From positions 1 to 64,000 of the forward strand of contig NZ_NNBL01000001.1 of NCBI RefSeq assembly GCF_002803065.1: a stretch of 64,000 bases of DNA, written 5' to 3'. Shown one piece after another: positions 19,347-28,862 of this stretch (position 1 is the first letter of the stretch; each line of letters starts with the position of its first letter). The notes below the pieces were generated by a model, which did no database searches, was not told where the DNA came from, and saw only the letters and a program-made list of their open reading frames with translations. The DNA comes from Streptomyces sp. CB01635 (GTDB taxonomy: Bacteria > Actinomycetota > Actinomycetes > Streptomycetales > Streptomycetaceae). Made by a program: the position numbers and the translations under genes.

Positions 19347-19427
19347 GAGGGGACCGTACGAGCATTTCTGACGGGTCGTCAATTAGCTTGTACGGGCTAT
19401 CTGGTGTGGCTGCGGAGCGGGGCTTCG

Positions 19428-20258
19428 TTATCTGGCGTGCGCAGGCTTGGCGTACGGGCGTGGGGCCGGGCCGTGTTGGCAGGAGGGGCACCAGTAGGTG
19501 GGGCGGTCGCGGGAGCCGTCGCCCTGGTCGGCCACGCGGATCGGGGTGCGGCAGCGCAGGCAGGGGCGAGGCGCCCGGCCGTAGACGTAGAGCCGCTGGC
19601 CGGGGCGGCCGCTGCCGGTGGTGACGCGTGCGGGGCGGTCGCGATTGGCTTCGAGGAGCTTCTTGGCGAGCTCGGGGAGTCGAGCGGCGGTTTCGTCGGG
19701 GAGGTCGCCGACGGGCAGCCATGGGGTGACCTGGAGTAGGAAGCACAGCTCGGACTTGTAGACGTTGCCGATGCCCGCGAGATTGCGCTGGTCGAGGAGT
19801 GCCTCGCCGAGGGGGCGAGCCGGGTCACTGAGGAGGTTGCGCAGGGCCGTTTCGGCGTCCCAGTCCGGGCCGAGCAGGTCGGGGCCGAGGTGGCCGACCA
19901 CCTTGATCTCGTCGGCCGTGCGCATGAGTTCGAGGATGGGGAGGCGGTAGCCCACGGCGGTGCGGGTGGCGTTGCCGAGGATGGCGCGGATCTGGTGGCC
20001 GGGGCCACCGGTCCAGCGCTCTCCCGGTGCGTACACCTTCCAGGAGCCGTCCATCCGGAGGTGTGAGTGCAGGGTGAGGCCGCCCTCGATGCGGGTGAGG
20101 AGGTGCTTGCCGCGCGGGGTGACGTCGAGGACCGTGCGGCCGGTCAGGTCGGCCGTGGCGAAGCGGGGGACGCGCAGGTCGGAGCGGATGAGCACCTGGC
20201 CCGCGAGGGCGGTGTGCAGACGCCGCGCGGTCTGCAGGACGGTGTCTCCTTCGGGCAT
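19428..20258 (-). CDS. Endonuclease VIII-type DNA glycosylase (Fpg/Nei family)
   Basis: This is a base-excision repair enzyme that removes oxidised bases and cleaves the abasic site. The 276-residue product starts MPEGDTVL, giving the catalytic Pro1/Glu2 after Met removal. Other family marks are the conserved Lys in RGKHLL, LDQRNLAGIGNVYKSELCFL (helix-two-turn-helix) and a zinc finger with CLRC and CPSC near the C-terminus (about residues 224-256). The E-G-D-T start is Nei-like rather than MutM-like. It is followed on the same strand, after transcription of lhr, by only 140 bases, so lhr and this gene may form a repair operon. Confidence 0.92.
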   Translation of the reverse strand: MPEGDTVLQTARRLHTALAGQVLIRSDLRVPRFATADLTGRTVLDVTPRGKHLLTRIEGGLTLHSHLRMDGSWKVYAPGERWTGGPGHQIRAILGNATRTAVGYRLPILELMRTADEIKVVGHLGPDLLGPDWDAETALRNLLSDPARPLGEALLDQRNLAGIGNVYKSELCFLLQVTPWLPVGDLPDETAARLPELAKKLLEANRDRPARVTTGSGRPGQRLYVYGRAPRPCLRCRTPIRVADQGDGSRDRPTYWCPSCQHGPAPRPYAKPAHAR

Positions 20259-20398
20259 GGGTCAAGGGTGGCACGGGTGGCAGCGGTGGGGTGGTCGGCG
20301 TGGGGCAGCGGTGGGCGGCATGGGGGAGCGGTGGGCCGGTGAGGGTTTGGGGTGACGTCGGAGGGGGGCGGGTGGGCGTGATCCGTGCGGGGTCGGGT

Positions 20399-23300
20399 CT
20401 ATGCGCGCAGGCGTAGGCCTCGCGGGGTTGCATGGAAGCCGGCTGTTTCCAGGAGGGGCGAGAACGGAGAGGTCAGAGCGGCGGAGCCGTTGATCCGCTC
20501 CACGGTGATCGTGCCGAGGGAACCCGCTCTGGCGGCGTCGGCCAGTGCCTCCGCGGCGGCGGGCAGCCGGGAGTCCTCGGCGACGTCGGCCGCGGAGAGC
20601 GCGCCGACGTCGCCTTCGGACGCCGGCCAGGCCAGCAGGGTCTTGCCGCCGCGCTCCATGTAGAGGGTCAGCTCGCCGTCGACGAGCACGACCAGGGAGC
20701 CCGCCTTGCGGCCCGGCTTGTGTCCGGCGCCGGTGGGGGAGTCGGGCCAGGTCAGGGCAGCGCCATAGGCGTTCGCCGGGTCTGCGGCGGCGAGAACGAC
20801 GGCTCTGGACGCGGCTCTTCGGCGGCGCGGGGTGCGATCGGGGCCTGGGCCTGGGCCTGGGCGGCCGGGTGCGGGCCGGGCGTTGTGTTCCGCGAAGTCC
20901 GGGGAAAAATCCGGGACGGCGTCCTGGGAGAAGCCGGGAGGAAAGTTCGGGGGGAAGTCCGGGATGGTGTGCGGTCCTGTGGCGGTGGACCACGACGGGT
21001 CCCAGGTAGCCGACGGGTCGGTCGTGGGGGGCGTGGGCGCGCCGGGCGGACCGGCGTAGGGGTCGGGCGGGGCATCCCCGCGATCGCGTGCGTTCGCGGC
21101 CGCGCGCAGGCGGTCCACCGCCCCGTCCATCGCGAACTGCGCGGCGCCGAGGCCCTCGACGACGTACCCCCGCCGGGCCTGGCCGCTCTCCTCGAAGGCG
21201 GACAGGATGCGGTACACCGCGGAGAAACCGCCCTCCACGCCCTCCGCGGCGACGGCGCCCCGGGTCACCACGCCGTGCCGGTCGAGGAGCGTGCGGGCCA
21301 GGGCGTGGGCGCGCACTGTCGGGTCGGGGTCGACTGTGGGCAGCAGTGACCAGCGGCCAGCGACGGTCGGCGGGCCCGAGCGGGAGGCGGTCCGCGCGGC
21401 GGCGGTGAGGCCCCCGTAGCGCCCGCGCGGGATCGTGCGGCGGGCGCGATGAGCCGTGGATCCCGCGGTGCGGCCCGACCCGAGGAGGGAGCGCATCGGG
21501 GCCAGCGTGTCGTTCGTGAGCCGCCCGGACCAGGCCAGGTCCCAGAGTGCGTCCGCCAGTTGAGGATCGGTGGCGTCGGGGTGCGTCGTCGCGCGGACCT
21601 GGTCGGCGATCTGGCGGAAGAACAGGCCGTAGCCACCGGAGAGCGTGTCCAGGACGGACTGGTGGAGGGCGGTGAGCTCCAGGGGGTGCGGCGCGGGCAG
21701 CAGCAGGGGTGCCGTGTCGGCCAGGTACAGGGAGACCCAGCCGTCCTTGCCGGGCAGGGAGCCCGCGCCCGCCCACACGACCTCGCCCGACGACGTGAGT
21801 TCGTCGAGCATCGCGGGCGTGTAGCCCGAAACCCGGGACGGCAGGACGAGTTTCTCCAGGGCGGACGCCGGTACGGACGCGCCCTGCAACTGCTCGACCG
21901 CGCGCACCAAACCGTCGACACCGCGCAGCCCTTGCCCGCCCAAGTGCTGCCACTGGGGCAGGAACTGGGCGAGGGCGGCGGGCGGGACCGGCTCCAGCTC
22001 GTGCCGCAGGGCCGCGAGCGAACGCCTGCGCAGACGCCGGAGCACCGTCGCGTCGCACCACTCCTGGCCGATGGCGGCCGGATGGAACTCGCCTTGCACC
22101 ACCCGCCCGTTCGCCGCCAGGCGTTGCAGCGCGCCGTCCGTTACCGCCGCGCCGAGGCCGAAGCGGGTGGCGGCCGCGGCCGAGGTGAACGGGCCGTGCG
22201 TGCGCGCGTACCGGGCGAGAAGGTCACCCAGGGGATCTTTGACGGGCTCCGTGAAGGCCTCGGGTACGCCCACGGGTAGCGCGGTGCCGAGCGCGTCCCG
22301 CAGCCGGCCCGCGTCCTCGATCGCCGCCCAGTGGTCGGCTCCCGCGACACGGACTCGGATGGCGCGGCGGGCGGACGCCAGCTCCGGGGCCCACCCCGGC
22401 TCGGCGCCCCGATCCGCCAACTCGGCGTCCGTGAGCGGCCCGAGGACGCGCAACAGGTCCGCGACGCCCTCGACGTCCCTGATGCGGCGGTCGTCGGTGA
22501 GCCACCCGAGCTCCTGTTCCAGCTCGGCGAGCACGTCCGCGTCGAGGAGCTCGCGCAGCTCGGCCTGCCCGAGCAGTTCGGCGAGCAGCCGCGAGTCCAG
22601 CGAGAGGGCGGCGGCGCGCCGCTCGGCGAGCGGGGAGTCGCCCTCGTACAGGAACTGGGCGACGTAGCCGAACAGGAGGGAACGGGCGAACGGGGAGGCC
22701 TCCGGGGTGGTGACCTCGACGAGGCGGACCTTGCGGGACTCGATGTCACCCATCAACTCCGCGAGGCCGGGCACGTCGAAGACGTCCTGGAGGCACTCCC
22801 GTACGGCTTCGAGGACGATCGGGAACGAGCCGAACTCGCTGGCCACCTGGAGGAGTTGGGAGGCGCGCTGGCGCTGCTGCCACAGGGGGGTGCGCTTGCC
22901 GGGGTTGCGGCGGGGCAACAGCAGGGCGCGGGCCGCGCACTCGCGGAAGCGGGCCGCGAACAGGGCCGAGCCGCCGACCTGGTCGGTGACGATCTGGCTG
23001 ACGTCGCCCTTGTCGAAGGCGACGTCGGCGGCCCCGAGGGGCGCCTGGTCGGCGTCGTACTCCGAACCGGCCTTCGAGGGCTCCTGGTCCAGGAGGTCGA
23101 GGCTCATGAGGTCGGCGTCGGGAAGGCGCAGCACGATGCCGTCGTCGGCGTGCATGACCTGGGCGTCCATGCCGTACTTCTCGCCGAGCCTGGCGCCGAG
23201 GGCGAGCGCCCAGGGGGCGTGCACCTGCGCGCCGAAGGGGGAGTGCACGACGACCCGCCAGTCGCCCAGCTCGTCACGGAACCGCTCGACCACGATGGTC

Positions 23301-25318
23301 CGGTCGTCCGGGATGTGGCCGCAGGCCTCGCGCTGTTCGGACAGATAGGCCAGCACATTGTCGGCGGCCCACGCGTCGAGGCCCGCCGCGAGCAGCCGGA
23401 GCCGCGCGTCCTCCGTGGACAGGGAGCCGACCTCGCGCAGGAACGCGCCCACCGCGCGCCCCAGTTCGAGCGGGCGGCCGAGCTGGTCGCCCTTCCAGAA
23501 CGGCAGCCTGCCCGGGACGCCCGGCGCGGGGGAGACCAGCACGCGGTCGCGCGTGATGTCCTCGATGCGCCAGGAACTCGTACCGAGGGTGAACACGTCG
23601 CCCACCCGGGACTCGTAGACCATCTCCTCGTCGAGCTCACCTACCCGCCCGCCGCCCTTCTTGGGGTCGGATCCGGCGAGGAACACCCCGAAGAGGCCGC
23701 GGTCCGGAATCGTGCCCCCGGAGGTGACGGCCAGGCGCTGGGCACCGGGGCGTCCGGTGACCGTGCCGGCGATGCGGTCCCACACCACGCGTGGACGCAG
23801 CTCGGCGAACGCGTCGGAGGGATAGCGGCCCGCGAGCATGTCGAGAACGCCGGTGAACGCGGACTCCGGAAGCGACGCGAAGGGGGCCGCACGGCGGACG
23901 AGCGCGAGCAGGTCGTCCACCTGCCACGTGTCGAGCGCCGTGATCGCGACCAGCTGCTGCGCCAGCACGTCCAGGGGGTTGGCGGGGACACGAAGGGACT
24001 CGATGGAGCCCGTGCGCATCCGCTCGGTGACCACCGCCGCCTGGACGAGGTCGCCCCGGTACTTCGGGAAGACCACGCCCGTGGAGACCGCGCCCACCTG
24101 GTGTCCCGCGCGGCCCACGCGCTGGAGGCCGGAGGCCACGGAGGGCGGGGACTCCACCTGGATGACGAGGTCCACCGCGCCCATGTCGATACCCAGCTCG
24201 AGGCTGGACGTGGCCACCACGGCGGGCAGCCGGCCCGCCTTGAGGTCCTCCTCGACGAGGGCGCGCTGCTCCTTGGAGACCGATCCGTGGTGCGCGCGGG
24301 CAATGACCGCCGGCGCTCCGTTCGCCGCGCCCGAGCCCCCCATCAGCTCGGCCGGTGCGTGGTCCTCGGGGAGGGCCTCGCCCGTCGCCCGCTCGTACGC
24401 GATCTCGTTCAGCCGGTTGCACAAGCGCTCGGCCAGGCGGCGGGAGTTGGCGAAGACGATCGTCGAGCGGTGCGACTGGACCAGGTCGGCGATGCGCTCT
24501 TCGACATGCGGCCAGATCGACGGCCGCTCCGCGCCCTGGTCGGAGTCGGCGACGGGTGAGCCGCCGAGCTCGCCCAGATCCTCCACGGGGACGACTACCG
24601 AGAGGTCGAACTCCTTGCCCGAGCGCGGCTGGACGATCTCCACCTTGCGCTGCGGCGACAGATAGCGCGCCACCTCGTCGACAGGGCGGACCGTCGCAGA
24701 CAGTCCGATCCGGCGGGCGGGCCGGGGCAGCAGCTCGTCGAGCCGTTCCAGGGACAGCGCGAGATGGGCGCCGCGCTTGGTGCCCGCGACCGCGTGCACC
24801 TCGTCGAGAATCACCGTCTCGATGCCCGTGAGCGCGTCACGCGCGGCGGACGTGAGCATCAGGAACAGCGACTCCGGCGTCGTGATCAGAATGTCCGGGG
24901 GCCGGGTCGACAGGGCGCGGCGCTCGGCCGGGGGAGTGTCCCCGGAGCGGATGCCGACCTTCACCTCGGGCTCGGGCAGCCCGAGGCGCACCGACTCCTG
25001 CCGGATACCGGTGAGCGGGCTGCGCAGATTGCGCTCCACGTCGACCGCGAGGGCTTTGAGCGGCGAGACGTACAGGACGCGACAGCGCTTCTTCGGGTCG
25101 GCCGGCGGTGGTGTCGACGCCAGCTGGTCCAGGGCGGCCAGGAACGCGGCCAGCGTCTTGCCGGAACCCGTCGGCGCGACGACCAGCACGTCCGAGCCCT
25201 CGCCGATGGCCTGCCACGCCCCGGCCTGTGCGGACGTGGGCGCGGAGAACGCCCCCGTGAACCAACTGCGGGTCGCGGGGGAGAAACCGTCGAGCGGGCT
25301 GCGTGCGGACCTGACCAT
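20399..25318 (-). CDS. lhr: Lhr-type ATP-dependent DNA helicase
   Basis: A superfamily 2 helicase of 1,639 residues. The N-terminal half holds RecA1 (Walker A APTGSGKT about residue 48, DEVH box in VILDEVHAVAGTKRG, motif III GLSATV) and RecA2 (IVFANSRRLAERL, VATSSLELGIDMG, QRVGRAGH), then the winged helix and the beta-barrel Lhr core that loads on single-stranded DNA and unwinds DNA or DNA:RNA hybrids 3'-5'. The long C-terminal half is the Lhr-specific domain. Residues of about 1415-1500 are an unusual Pro/Asp/Phe-rich low-complexity insertion (containing IPDFPPNFPPGF and VPDFSPDF). ATG 25318 starts just before the conserved helicase region; no strong ribosome site is seen and GTG 25333 is possible. 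It is divergent from araC with a 102-base interval. Confidence 0.94.
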   Translation of the reverse strand: MVRSARSPLDGFSPATRSWFTGAFSAPTSAQAGAWQAIGEGSDVLVVAPTGSGKTLAAFLAALDQLASTPPPADPKKRCRVLYVSPLKALAVDVERNLRSPLTGIRQESVRLGLPEPEVKVGIRSGDTPPAERRALSTRPPDILITTPESLFLMLTSAARDALTGIETVILDEVHAVAGTKRGAHLALSLERLDELLPRPARRIGLSATVRPVDEVARYLSPQRKVEIVQPRSGKEFDLSVVVPVEDLGELGGSPVADSDQGAERPSIWPHVEERIADLVQSHRSTIVFANSRRLAERLCNRLNEIAYERATGEALPEDHAPAELMGGSGAANGAPAVIARAHHGSVSKEQRALVEEDLKAGRLPAVVATSSLELGIDMGAVDLVIQVESPPSVASGLQRVGRAGHQVGAVSTGVVFPKYRGDLVQAAVVTERMRTGSIESLRVPANPLDVLAQQLVAITALDTWQVDDLLALVRRAAPFASLPESAFTGVLDMLAGRYPSDAFAELRPRVVWDRIAGTVTGRPGAQRLAVTSGGTIPDRGLFGVFLAGSDPKKGGGRVGELDEEMVYESRVGDVFTLGTSSWRIEDITRDRVLVSPAPGVPGRLPFWKGDQLGRPLELGRAVGAFLREVGSLSTEDARLRLLAAGLDAWAADNVLAYLSEQREACGHIPDDRTIVVERFRDELGDWRVVVHSPFGAQVHAPWALALGARLGEKYGMDAQVMHADDGIVLRLPDADLMSLDLLDQEPSKAGSEYDADQAPLGAADVAFDKGDVSQIVTDQVGGSALFAARFRECAARALLLPRRNPGKRTPLWQQRQRASQLLQVASEFGSFPIVLEAVRECLQDVFDVPGLAELMGDIESRKVRLVEVTTPEASPFARSLLFGYVAQFLYEGDSPLAERRAAALSLDSRLLAELLGQAELRELLDADVLAELEQELGWLTDDRRIRDVEGVADLLRVLGPLTDAELADRGAEPGWAPELASARRAIRVRVAGADHWAAIEDAGRLRDALGTALPVGVPEAFTEPVKDPLGDLLARYARTHGPFTSAAAATRFGLGAAVTDGALQRLAANGRVVQGEFHPAAIGQEWCDATVLRRLRRRSLAALRHELEPVPPAALAQFLPQWQHLGGQGLRGVDGLVRAVEQLQGASVPASALEKLVLPSRVSGYTPAMLDELTSSGEVVWAGAGSLPGKDGWVSLYLADTAPLLLPAPHPLELTALHQSVLDTLSGGYGLFFRQIADQVRATTHPDATDPQLADALWDLAWSGRLTNDTLAPMRSLLGSGRTAGSTAHRARRTIPRGRYGGLTAAARTASRSGPPTVAGRWSLLPTVDPDPTVRAHALARTLLDRHGVVTRGAVAAEGVEGGFSAVYRILSAFEESGQARRGYVVEGLGAAQFAMDGAVDRLRAAANARDRGDAPPDPYAGPPGAPTPPTTDPSATWDPSWSTATGPHTIPDFPPNFPPGFSQDAVPDFSPDFAEHNARPAPGRPGPGPGPDRTPRRRRAASRAVVLAAADPANAYGAALTWPDSPTGAGHKPGRKAGSLVVLVDGELTLYMERGGKTLLAWPASEGDVGALSAADVAEDSRLPAAAEALADAARAGSLGTITVERINGSAALTSPFSPLLETAGFHATPRGLRLRA

Positions 25319-25420
25319 GTACCCATCGTGCACCTCCCCACTGACAATGGCCCGGACCTGCGCAAACGCTCCGCATCCTGACGTCGGCGGCGGGGTGGCG
25401 CGGCCCGGTCGTGGCGCAGA

Positions 25421-26521
25421 ATGGAACACATGGCAGGTTCGAGAACGAAGGAATGGGCCAGGCACTGGCGCTACGAACAGCTGCCGGGCCTCGACCTGCT
25501 GCGGGCGCGCTACGTCCGTCACACCTTCCCCCGTCACAGCCACGACGGGTACGTCTTCGGTGCGGTCAACAGCGGGGTCGAGGACGTGGGCCTGCCGACG
25601 GGCACGGTGCACGCGGGCCCCGGCACCGTCGTCATGATCAACCCCGAGGTGGCGCACACTGCGAGGGCGGGGGAGCCCGAAGGGTGGGCCTACCACACGC
25701 TCTACCCGTCGGCCGATGTCATAGCCGAGATCGCGGGCGAGACCATGGCGGTCCGAGGGACCGCGGCGTTCGCCGAGCCGATCGTGAATGACCCGCAGGC
25801 GGCTCACCTCATCAGTGAGGTGCACCGCGCTGCCGAGGAGGGCAACGCGCTCGCCGCCGACAGTCTGCTGCGCATCGTGGTCGCGCGGCTGCTGCGCGAT
25901 CACGGGCAGCCCATGACTGCGCGCCCCATGCGGTCCGCCGGCGCCTCGATCGCGGCACGCGCGCGTGCCGTGCTCGTCGAGCGGATGGCCGAGCCGCCGT
26001 CCCTGGAGACCCTCGCCACCGAACTCGGCACCAGCCCGTTCGCTCTGCTGCGCGCCTTCAGGGACGCGTACGGCATGCCGCCGCACACCTGGCTCACCGA
26101 CGCGCGCGTGCGGGCCGCCCGCCGCCTCCTGGACGGCGGCACGGTACCGGCCGACGCGGCCGTGGAAGTCGGCTTCACGGACCAGCCGCACCTGAACCGG
26201 CACTTCACGCGGATCGTCGGCGTACCGCCCGGCGCCTACCAGCGGGAGCGCAAGAACGTACAAGACCCGGCCGCGCGCTCCCTCGTACCGTCGGAGGCGT
26301 GGCAGAACAGACAACATCCACAGCGATATGCACCGGATCGGGACGCGCCGGATCAGCACGGGAGCCGGGCGAGCCTGGGCAAGCAGGGACTCCCGGGGAG
26401 GGCAGGCCCGGAGCAGGTGGGCCTGGAGGCGGAGGGCCTGAGAAGGCCGATTCCGCCGTCGTCCGGGACGCGCTCGGCGTCGGCGTCGCCGTCGGACTCT
26501 CCGGATTCGCCTTCGGCGTGA
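25421..26521 (+). CDS. AraC family transcriptional regulator with a C-terminal extension overlapping azlC
   Basis: Residues of about 10-180 form an AraC-type cupin sensor domain (YVRHTFPRHSHDGYVFGAV, INPEVAHTARAG), and residues of about 187-280 the double HTH (LATELGTSPFALLRAFRDAYG, then DAAVEVGFTDQPHLNRHFTRIVGVPPGAYQ). This is the ligand-binding kind that often controls a neighbouring exporter, here azlCD. After GAYQRERKN, where family members usually stop, the frame continues for about 80 residues of low-complexity sequence and overlaps azlC by 223 bases. That tail is most simply read as lost-stop sequence translated in an alternative frame of azlC. ATG 25430 is an equally good start; neither has a strong ribosome site. 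Confidence 0.88.
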   Translation: MEHMAGSRTKEWARHWRYEQLPGLDLLRARYVRHTFPRHSHDGYVFGAVNSGVEDVGLPTGTVHAGPGTVVMINPEVAHTARAGEPEGWAYHTLYPSADVIAEIAGETMAVRGTAAFAEPIVNDPQAAHLISEVHRAAEEGNALAADSLLRIVVARLLRDHGQPMTARPMRSAGASIAARARAVLVERMAEPPSLETLATELGTSPFALLRAFRDAYGMPPHTWLTDARVRAARRLLDGGTVPADAAVEVGFTDQPHLNRHFTRIVGVPPGAYQRERKNVQDPAARSLVPSEAWQNRQHPQRYAPDRDAPDQHGSRASLGKQGLPGRAGPEQVGLEAEGLRRPIPPSSGTRSASASPSDSPDSPSA

Positions 26522-27201
26522 CCTCGGCCGGCAGCGGCCTCAGCGCGCTCCAGACCTGCGCGCTCAGCCTGCTCGTGTTCACCGGGGCCTCGCAGTTCGC
26601 CCTCGTGGGCGCGATCGCGGCCGGCGGCAACCCGCTCACCGCCGCTGCGGGCGCCTTCTTCCTCGGCGTGCGCAACTCCTTCTACGGGCTGCGCCTTTCC
26701 CAGCTGCTCGCCCTCCCGCGCGTGCTGCGCCCCTTCGCCGCGCACTGGGTCATCGACGAGACCACGGCCGTCTCGCTCGCCCAGCCCACGCGCCGCAGCG
26801 CCCGTATCGGCTTCACCGTCACGGGACTCACCCTGTACGTGCTGTGGAACCTCACGACCCTGCTCGGGGCGCTCGGCGCGGAGGCCATAGGCGACACCGA
26901 CGCCTGGGGGCTCGACGCGGCCGGACCAGCGGTCTTCCTGGCGCTGCTCGCGCCGATGCTGCGGACCTCAACGGAACGGGCCGTGGCCGGTATCGCCGTC
27001 GTCCTCGGCCTCGGGCTGTTGCCCGTCCTGCCGGCCGGTGTGCCGGTCCTGGTGGCCGCACTCGCCGCGCCGGCCGTGCTCTACGTAGAGGGGCGCCGGG
27101 CGGCACGGACGGAGACCGGGGAGAGCCCGCACGAGAGCCCGGACGAGAACTCACGAGTGACCTCGCAGAAGGCCGACGGCCGACAAGGAGAGGACCGATG
27201 A
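26299..27201 (+). CDS. azlC: AzlC family branched-chain amino acid exporter, large subunit
   Basis: AzlC pairs with AzlD to export branched-chain amino acids or analogues. The 300-residue product shows the family hydrophobic pattern: GVGVAVGLSGFAFGVTSAGSG, LLVFTGASQFALVGAIAAGG, FFLGVRNSFYGLRLS and HWVIDETTAVSLAQ, with further membrane segments at about residues 170-260. The first 50 residues are Gly/Pro/Ala-rich and unlike the rest. The GTG 26299 start has GGAGG only one base away, too close to act as a normal ribosome site, so the true start could be internal or translation could be coupled to araC, whose frame covers this region. Confidence 0.88.
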   Translation: MAEQTTSTAICTGSGRAGSAREPGEPGQAGTPGEGRPGAGGPGGGGPEKADSAVVRDALGVGVAVGLSGFAFGVTSAGSGLSALQTCALSLLVFTGASQFALVGAIAAGGNPLTAAAGAFFLGVRNSFYGLRLSQLLALPRVLRPFAAHWVIDETTAVSLAQPTRRSARIGFTVTGLTLYVLWNLTTLLGALGAEAIGDTDAWGLDAAGPAVFLALLAPMLRTSTERAVAGIAVVLGLGLLPVLPAGVPVLVAALAAPAVLYVEGRRAARTETGESPHESPDENSRVTSQKADGRQGEDR

Positions 27202-27506
27202 ACATCTGGATCGCGGTCGCGGTGACCGCAGTCGGCTGTTACGCCGTCAAGCTCATCGGCCTCCTCGTGCCCGCCGGTGCCCTGGAACGGCCTCTGGTCC
27301 GACGACTGGCGGCGCTGCTCCCCGTGGCCCTGCTGGCCGCGCTCACGGCCCAGCAGACCTTCGCCGAAGGCACCACGCTCGTCCTCGACGCGAAGGCGGC
27401 CGGGCTGGCCGCGGCGGCGGTCGCGCTGATCCTGCGCGCGCCGTTCCTGGTCGTCGTCGCGGCGGCCGTCGTGGTGACGGCCGGACTGCGCGCCGTCACG
27501 GGCTGA
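27198..27506 (+). CDS. azlD: AzlD family exporter, small subunit
   Basis: The 102-residue hydrophobic protein with four predicted membrane segments is the partner of AzlC. It starts MNIWIAVAVTAVGCYAVKL, and has ALERPLVRRLAALLPVALLAALTAQQTF in the middle, both typical of AzlD. The ATG overlaps the azlC stop (ATGA) and has AAGGAGAGG upstream. A short inverted repeat CCACGCG/CGCGTGG follows the stop. Confidence 0.93.
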   Translation: MNIWIAVAVTAVGCYAVKLIGLLVPAGALERPLVRRLAALLPVALLAALTAQQTFAEGTTLVLDAKAAGLAAAAVALILRAPFLVVVAAAVVVTAGLRAVTG

Positions 27507-27551
27507 GCTCCCCACGCGCGCGTGGACCCCTTGCGCGCCTGCCACCCACAC

Positions 27552-28862
27552 TCAGTGCACCACCGGCACCACCGGCACCTGCGGCACCGACCCCGCCGCG
27601 GGTTCCGGTAGGCCGAGCCGCCGGGCCGTTGTCTCAGGGCGGCAGAAGAGCGCCGCCAGCACCCCCGCCGTCACCAGCAGCCCGGCGGTGAGGAGCCAGC
27701 CCTCCTCGTAACCGGCCGACACGGTCCTCGCGCGGTCCACCATGCCGCCGAGCACGAGGGGCGACAGGATGCCGCCCAGTGCGTAGACGAAGGTCAAGGT
27801 GCCCAGGACGACGCCGCGTTGGGCCGGAGGAGCGATGCGGGCACAGGCCGTGGACGCCACCGTCAGCATCACCATGGCGAGCGCCATGGGGCCGAGCATC
27901 ATGGGCACCTTGACTGCCAGGGAATCCGTCGTGCCGTACACAGCGGTGGCACAGCCCGCGACGGTGACGAGGAGACCCGCTCCAGCCCCTGGCGGCAGGC
28001 GCCGGGGTGTGCCCTTGCGGGCGGACCGCTGGGCGATCAGGCCGTGGCCGAGGATGACCGCCCCGCTGGCGAGGGCGCCCAGGCCGACCATCGTGCCCGC
28101 CTGGTGCAGGTCCCAGCCGACGACGCTCTCCAGGTAGTCCGGTGCCCACGTCAGCATGGTGCTCATCGACCAGTAGGCGGCGAACGAGCCGAACGCGGCG
28201 GTGAGGAACGTGCCGGAGATCAGGATGGCGCGCAACGGCACTGTGTCTGTCGTGGGCGTCCGTTCTGCGGCCTCGGAGTGCTTCTTGGTGACCGACGGGG
28301 CCAGCGGCCCGTCCGTGCCCCACAGCCGCCAGCAGACGGCCCACAGAAGTCCCGCCATACCGACCACACCGAACGACCAGCGCCAGCCCCAGTGCGTGAT
28401 CACCCAGGTGAGCACTGGCGATGCGACGGCCACCCCCGCCGCTGCGCCGACCAGTAGGACCGCGGTGGGCAGGGCCCGCTCACGCTGCGGGAACCAGCCG
28501 TGGACGTGGTGCATGGCGACCGGGGAGGCGGGCCCCTCCGCCGCACCGAGGAGCACGCGGGTGGCCAGCAGTGTGCCGAACCCGGCCGCTCCCCACAGCA
28601 TCGGCAGTTGCGCCACCGACCACAGCAGCGCGAGCACCAGCAGAAGGGTCGTCGTCCGCACGCGCCGCGTCAGGGCCGAGACCCCGAGCGCGGCAAGCGA
28701 GAACAGCGTGAAGAACGCCGACTGCGCCGTGCCGAACTCCTGCCGCGTGATGCCGAAGTCCGCCCGGATCTCGGGGCCCGCGAGCCCGAGCACGGCCTTG
28801 TCCGCGAAGTTCACGAGCATGAAGGCGAGCAGCAGCCACGTGGTGCGCCACGCCCGGCTCAT
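27552..28862 (-). CDS. MFS transporter coupled to alkyl sulfatase
   Basis: The 436-residue major facilitator superfamily protein has about twelve hydrophobic segments. N-terminal marks are FMLVNFADKAVLGLAGPEI and DFGITRQEFGTAQSAFF; the loop after TM2 carries SALTRRVRT, and the second half has the matching LIAQRSARKG region. Members with this N-terminus resemble anion:cation symporters of the ACS family. The start overlaps the stop of the upstream sulfatase gene by one base (TGATG), so it is translated together with that enzyme. The likely job is import of the sulfatase substrate (organic sulfate ester) or export of a product; this is inferred from coupling only. Confidence 0.87.
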   Translation of the reverse strand: MSRAWRTTWLLLAFMLVNFADKAVLGLAGPEIRADFGITRQEFGTAQSAFFTLFSLAALGVSALTRRVRTTTLLLVLALLWSVAQLPMLWGAAGFGTLLATRVLLGAAEGPASPVAMHHVHGWFPQRERALPTAVLLVGAAAGVAVASPVLTWVITHWGWRWSFGVVGMAGLLWAVCWRLWGTDGPLAPSVTKKHSEAAERTPTTDTVPLRAILISGTFLTAAFGSFAAYWSMSTMLTWAPDYLESVVGWDLHQAGTMVGLGALASGAVILGHGLIAQRSARKGTPRRLPPGAGAGLLVTVAGCATAVYGTTDSLAVKVPMMLGPMALAMVMLTVASTACARIAPPAQRGVVLGTLTFVYALGGILSPLVLGGMVDRARTVSAGYEEGWLLTAGLLVTAGVLAALFCRPETTARRLGLPEPAAGSVPQVPVVPVVH

